This document shows positions 61,715 through 64,000 of a stretch of 64,000 nt of DNA, piece by piece. The position numbers and the translations under genes were made by a program. Source of the DNA: Syntrophomonas sp. DTU018 (GTDB lineage: Bacteria > Bacillota > Syntrophomonadia > Syntrophomonadales > Syntrophomonadaceae); assembly GCA_001513155.1 (NCBI GenBank), contig LFSR01000022.1, forward strand, positions 1 through 64,000. The letters run 5' to 3'. The notes under the pieces are model-generated. The model searched no databases, was not told where the DNA came from, and saw only the letters and a list, made by a program, of their open reading frames with translations. How positions within the stretch are numbered: position 1 is the stretch's first letter; each line of letters begins with the position of its first letter.

Positions 61715-63049
61715 GTGAGAATAGGTTTTATTAGTCTAGGATGTGCCAAGAATCGTGTTGATACAGAAATTATGATGGGCCTGGTTAAAAGCCGGGGGCA
61801 TTCCGTTACTGACCGCTTGGAATATGCTGATTTGGTGGTTATAAATACATGCGGCTTTTTATCGTCAGCTAAAGAAGAGGCTATCGATACGATTTTAGAA
61901 ACAGCTCAGCTTAAAGAAAAGGGAATTTTGCAATACTTAATAGCTGCCGGATGCATGTCCCAATTGCATGCCGAAGAATTGCTGGAAGAGATCCCCGAAT
62001 TAGATGGAGTAATCGGGGTATCATCCTTTTTGGATATCAATGCTATAATCGAGAAAGTAGTTTCCGGAGAAAGGGTTAATGCTGTAGCCCCAACTCCAGA
62101 TACTTTTATTGAACAGGGCCCCCGGGTTTTGACCACCCCTGCCGGGTTGGCCTATTTAAAAATAACTGAGGGATGTAATAATCGCTGCAGTTATTGCGCT
62201 ATACCCTTGATTCGGGGTAATCTTCGTTCCCGGCCTATAGAGGAGATAAAGAAAGAAGTCGAAGAGTTTGTCCGGAAAGGCATCAAAGAACTGGTGATTG
62301 TAGGACAGGATCCCGCCTCTTATGGATATGACTTGGGCAGCGGTACGGATCTGACCCAGCTTATCTGTTCCCTTGACAGTATTCCCGGTGACTATTGGAT
62401 CCGGCTAATGTATGTTCATCCAGCCCATTTAGATTCTGCCATAATTAAAGCAATCGCTGACAGTGAACATGTAGTGCACTATTTGGATCTGCCGGTGCAG
62501 CATGTGGATGATGCTATCTTACGCAAGATGAACCGCCATCATAATGAAGAAGAACTGCGCCAACTGCTCCGAAACCTCCGAAAAGCGATACCTGATCTGG
62601 TGCTTCGCACTACTGTAATGGTTGGTTTTCCCGGGGAAAGTGAAGAGCAATTCCAGCGTTTGTGTGATTTTGTCCAGGAATATGAGTTTGATTGGCTGGG
62701 AGCTTTTGCCTATTCACCCCAGGAGAATACCCCTGCTGCCCTTATGCCTGATCAATTACCTGATGAGGTAAAAGATGAACGGCTGGACAGAATCATGTCT
62801 CTTCAACAGAGGATAACCCGCCGGAAAAATAAAGAACGCTTGGGAAGAGAGGAGAAAGTCCTTATTTCTTTACGCATTTCTGCCAATCTGTATCTGGCAA
62901 GAGGCTATTTCCAGGCCCCGGAAGTGGATGGCATAACCATGGTAAAAAGCCCACAGCCATTACGTAATGGAGAATTTGTGCAGGCACGTATGGTTGGGGT
63001 ACGCAAATATGATATGATCGGAGAATTAATTCATGAACCTTCCCAATAG
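61715..63049 (+). CDS. rimO: Ribosomal protein S12 methylthiotransferase RimO
   Basis: A radical-SAM methylthiotransferase, 444 residues, that modifies Asp88 of S12. The UPF0004 domain has Cys10 (SLGCAKNRVD), Cys46 (INTCGF) and Cys80 (AAGCMSQ) for the auxiliary cluster. Cys154, 158 and 161 (EGCNNRCSYC) bind the SAM cluster. A TRAM domain ends the protein. LGCAKNRVDTE is diagnostic of RimO rather than MiaB. The GTG at 61715 follows AGGTG; a GTG at 61703 overlaps that site. Overlaps pgsA by 17 bases. Confidence 0.95.
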   Translation: MRIGFISLGCAKNRVDTEIMMGLVKSRGHSVTDRLEYADLVVINTCGFLSSAKEEAIDTILETAQLKEKGILQYLIAAGCMSQLHAEELLEEIPELDGVIGVSSFLDINAIIEKVVSGERVNAVAPTPDTFIEQGPRVLTTPAGLAYLKITEGCNNRCSYCAIPLIRGNLRSRPIEEIKKEVEEFVRKGIKELVIVGQDPASYGYDLGSGTDLTQLICSLDSIPGDYWIRLMYVHPAHLDSAIIKAIADSEHVVHYLDLPVQHVDDAILRKMNRHHNEEELRQLLRNLRKAIPDLVLRTTVMVGFPGESEEQFQRLCDFVQEYEFDWLGAFAYSPQENTPAALMPDQLPDEVKDERLDRIMSLQQRITRRKNKERLGREEKVLISLRISANLYLARGYFQAPEVDGITMVKSPQPLRNGEFVQARMVGVRKYDMIGELIHEPSQ

Positions 63050-63575
63050 CCTGACAATTGCACGCATCATACTTATACCCATCTTCGTAGTAATATTACT
63101 TGTACGCATACCTTATGGTGACTTTATTGCCGCTCTTATATTTTCAATAGCTGCTTTAACCGACAGCCTGGATGGATATTTGGCGCGCAAGAGAAGGGAA
63201 GTGACCAACCTGGGGATTATACTGGATCCCCTGGCTGACAAATTGCTGGTAACAGCAGCTCTGATAAGCCTGATTGAATTAAACAGAATCCCAGGTTGGA
63301 CAGCTATAGTCATTTTGGGAAGGGAATTTGCCGTTACCGGCCTGAGAGCTGTGAAGGCTGAAGCAGGCATAGTAATTCCGGCTAGCTGGATGGGAAAACT
63401 AAAGACTATTATTCAGATTGCTGCAATAATAATGGTGATTCTGGAAAAGAGTTTTCAACAGTTCCTGACCTTTCCCTTGGGATTATGGATGCTGTATCTG
63501 GCTGTAGCTGTTACGGTGGTATCAGGGGTGGAATACTTTTACCGGTATAAAATTGAAGAATCTGCCCTTAAATAA
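63033..63575 (+). CDS. pgsA: CDP-diacylglycerol--glycerol-3-phosphate 3-phosphatidyltransferase
   Basis: Makes phosphatidylglycerol phosphate, the first step to phosphatidylglycerol and cardiolipin. 180 residues, about five membrane segments. The CDP-alcohol phosphotransferase motif D-x2-D-G-x2-A-R-x8-G-x3-D-x3-D is complete (DSLDGYLARKRREVTNLG, then ILDPLADK). The start lies inside rimO, so translation is coupled. Confidence 0.96.
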   Translation: MNLPNSLTIARIILIPIFVVILLVRIPYGDFIAALIFSIAALTDSLDGYLARKRREVTNLGIILDPLADKLLVTAALISLIELNRIPGWTAIVILGREFAVTGLRAVKAEAGIVIPASWMGKLKTIIQIAAIIMVILEKSFQQFLTFPLGLWMLYLAVAVTVVSGVEYFYRYKIEESALK

Positions 63576-63616
63576 ATTCATAAAAGAAAAACCATGTTGT
63601 ATGACGATGCATCTTC

Positions 63617-63651
63617 AATGCCACAAGGATAGATTTCATCTTTGTGGCATT
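63617..63651 (+). terminator. Probable terminator after pgsA
   Basis: AATGCCACAA with GGAT pairs with ATC and TTGTGGCATT in a long stem with a 7-base loop, followed by only TTCC. Weak T run, so partial. Confidence 0.5.
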
Positions 63652-63719
63652 TCCATATATTGCGGGCAGGCAGTTCGTGATCAGGCATGTTATAATGTTG
63701 GTTGCGCAAAGGGGGAAAA

Positions 63720-64000
63720 ATGATGAAAATTGACGAATTGCGTATAGCTGTGGTCCTGCTTGCCATGATCCTTACGGTAGTCGCTTTATTTGGCGGTTAC
63801 AAGGTTTATAACGTTTATGGAGTGGAGAAACCGGTTAAAGAACAGTTGTCTGCTCTGCCGCCAGTTTCCTTAGTTTCCATTGACAAAAATAAGAATGGCT
63901 ATGATATAGAAGTCCAACTGGGAGCAGTGGAAAATTTGCAGTCAGCTTATACCGGTATTGAAAATGTGTTGAATCAGCGCTTTGATAATGGCGATTATAA
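63720..64000 (+). CDS. Membrane-anchored protein, 3' end beyond the window
   Basis: Two adjacent ATG codons follow GGGGG; the frame stays open to the window edge (about 93 residues seen). Residues 9-26 are one hydrophobic helix (IAVVLLAMILTVVALFGG), so it is a signal anchor with the rest probably outside. The visible outer part (KPVKEQLSALPPVSLVSI, then GYDIEVQLGAVENLQSAYTG) is not one I recognise. A TATAAT at 63691-63696 is close upstream. In Bacillus cinA follows pgsA; this is not CinA. Confidence 0.75.
   Translation, partial: MMKIDELRIAVVLLAMILTVVALFGGYKVYNVYGVEKPVKEQLSALPPVSLVSIDKNKNGYDIEVQLGAVENLQSAYTGIENVLNQRFDNGDY

Noticed and set aside
63578-63766. A 62-residue minus-strand frame after pgsA
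   Set aside because: It overlaps a hairpin, a promoter box and the start of the plus-strand membrane-anchored gene, which has a ribosome site and a membrane helix.

Overview
The window is a 64-kb stretch of a low-to-mid G+C, spore-forming, flagellated, Gram-positive-type anaerobe, most likely a member of the Clostridia close to Syntrophomonas. This is inferred from gene content and synteny; no database was searched. The evidence is: dipicolinate synthase genes (dpaA-dpaB) in the Bacillus-like order dpaA-dpaB-asd-dapG-dapA-rnj-tepA-ylzJ-ftsK; the ylm/sepF/divIVA division cluster; MurT-GatD; PyrR attenuation; a T-box leader; and an acyl-CoA dehydrogenase behind a sigma-54 promoter, as expected of a fatty-acid-oxidising syntroph.

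Layout. 1-5.9 kb: an acyl-CoA dehydrogenase gene, then a cyclase-family hydrolase, a short-chain dehydrogenase and a sodium:solute symporter in one operon. Both transcription units are preceded by textbook -24/-12 (sigma-54) promoters. The symporter carries a C-terminal tandem winged-helix domain. 5.9-7.2 kb: flgG-type and flgJ-type rod genes on the minus strand behind a sigma-28-like promoter. 7.4-17 kb: ylmC, nrdR, pgeF, a PhoP/PhoR-like two-component pair, yggS, sepF, proC, ylmG, a U32 peptidase, divIVA and yggU. 17-21.5 kb: an MBL-fold hydrolase, a DMT exporter and a polar amino-acid ABC transporter. 21.5-21.9 kb: a block of REP-like palindromes. 22-31.6 kb: nth, T-box-ileS, ACT and PFL proteins, a DksA-type zinc-finger protein, a glycosyltransferase and murT-gatD. 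31.6-34.5 kb: a MATE exporter, lspA and rluD. 34.5-45.6 kb: the complete pyrimidine operon pyrR-pyrB-pyrC-carA-carB-pyrK-pyrD-pyrF-pyrE, with two PyrR attenuators. 45.6-48.3 kb: rqcH and a universal stress protein on the minus strand. 48.4-59.9 kb: dapB, the dpa/asd/dapG/dapA block, RNase J, tepA, ylzJ and ftsK/spoIIIE. 60-64 kb: an HTH-degenerate PfkB protein, rodZ-like, rimO, pgsA and a gene cut by the window edge.

How the genes work together. The pyr operon holds every enzyme from carbamoyl phosphate to UMP. The lysine/dipicolinate block links aspartate metabolism to spore coat-core maturation. The ylm cluster supplies division-site proteins.

Standout observations. (1) CarA has lost both the nucleophilic Cys (Gly250) and the catalytic His (Asp335) of its glutaminase triad, so the carbamoyl-phosphate synthetase is predicted to use free ammonia. 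(2) A roughly 195-198-bp structured intergenic repeat occurs twice in opposite orientation (inside the pyr operon and beside rqcH), with compensatory base changes in two stems. (3) A transporter is fused to DNA-binding-like winged helices. (4) Paired sigma-54 promoters with an upstream palindrome control the catabolic genes. (5) An HTH-linked PfkB protein has lost its catalytic Asp.
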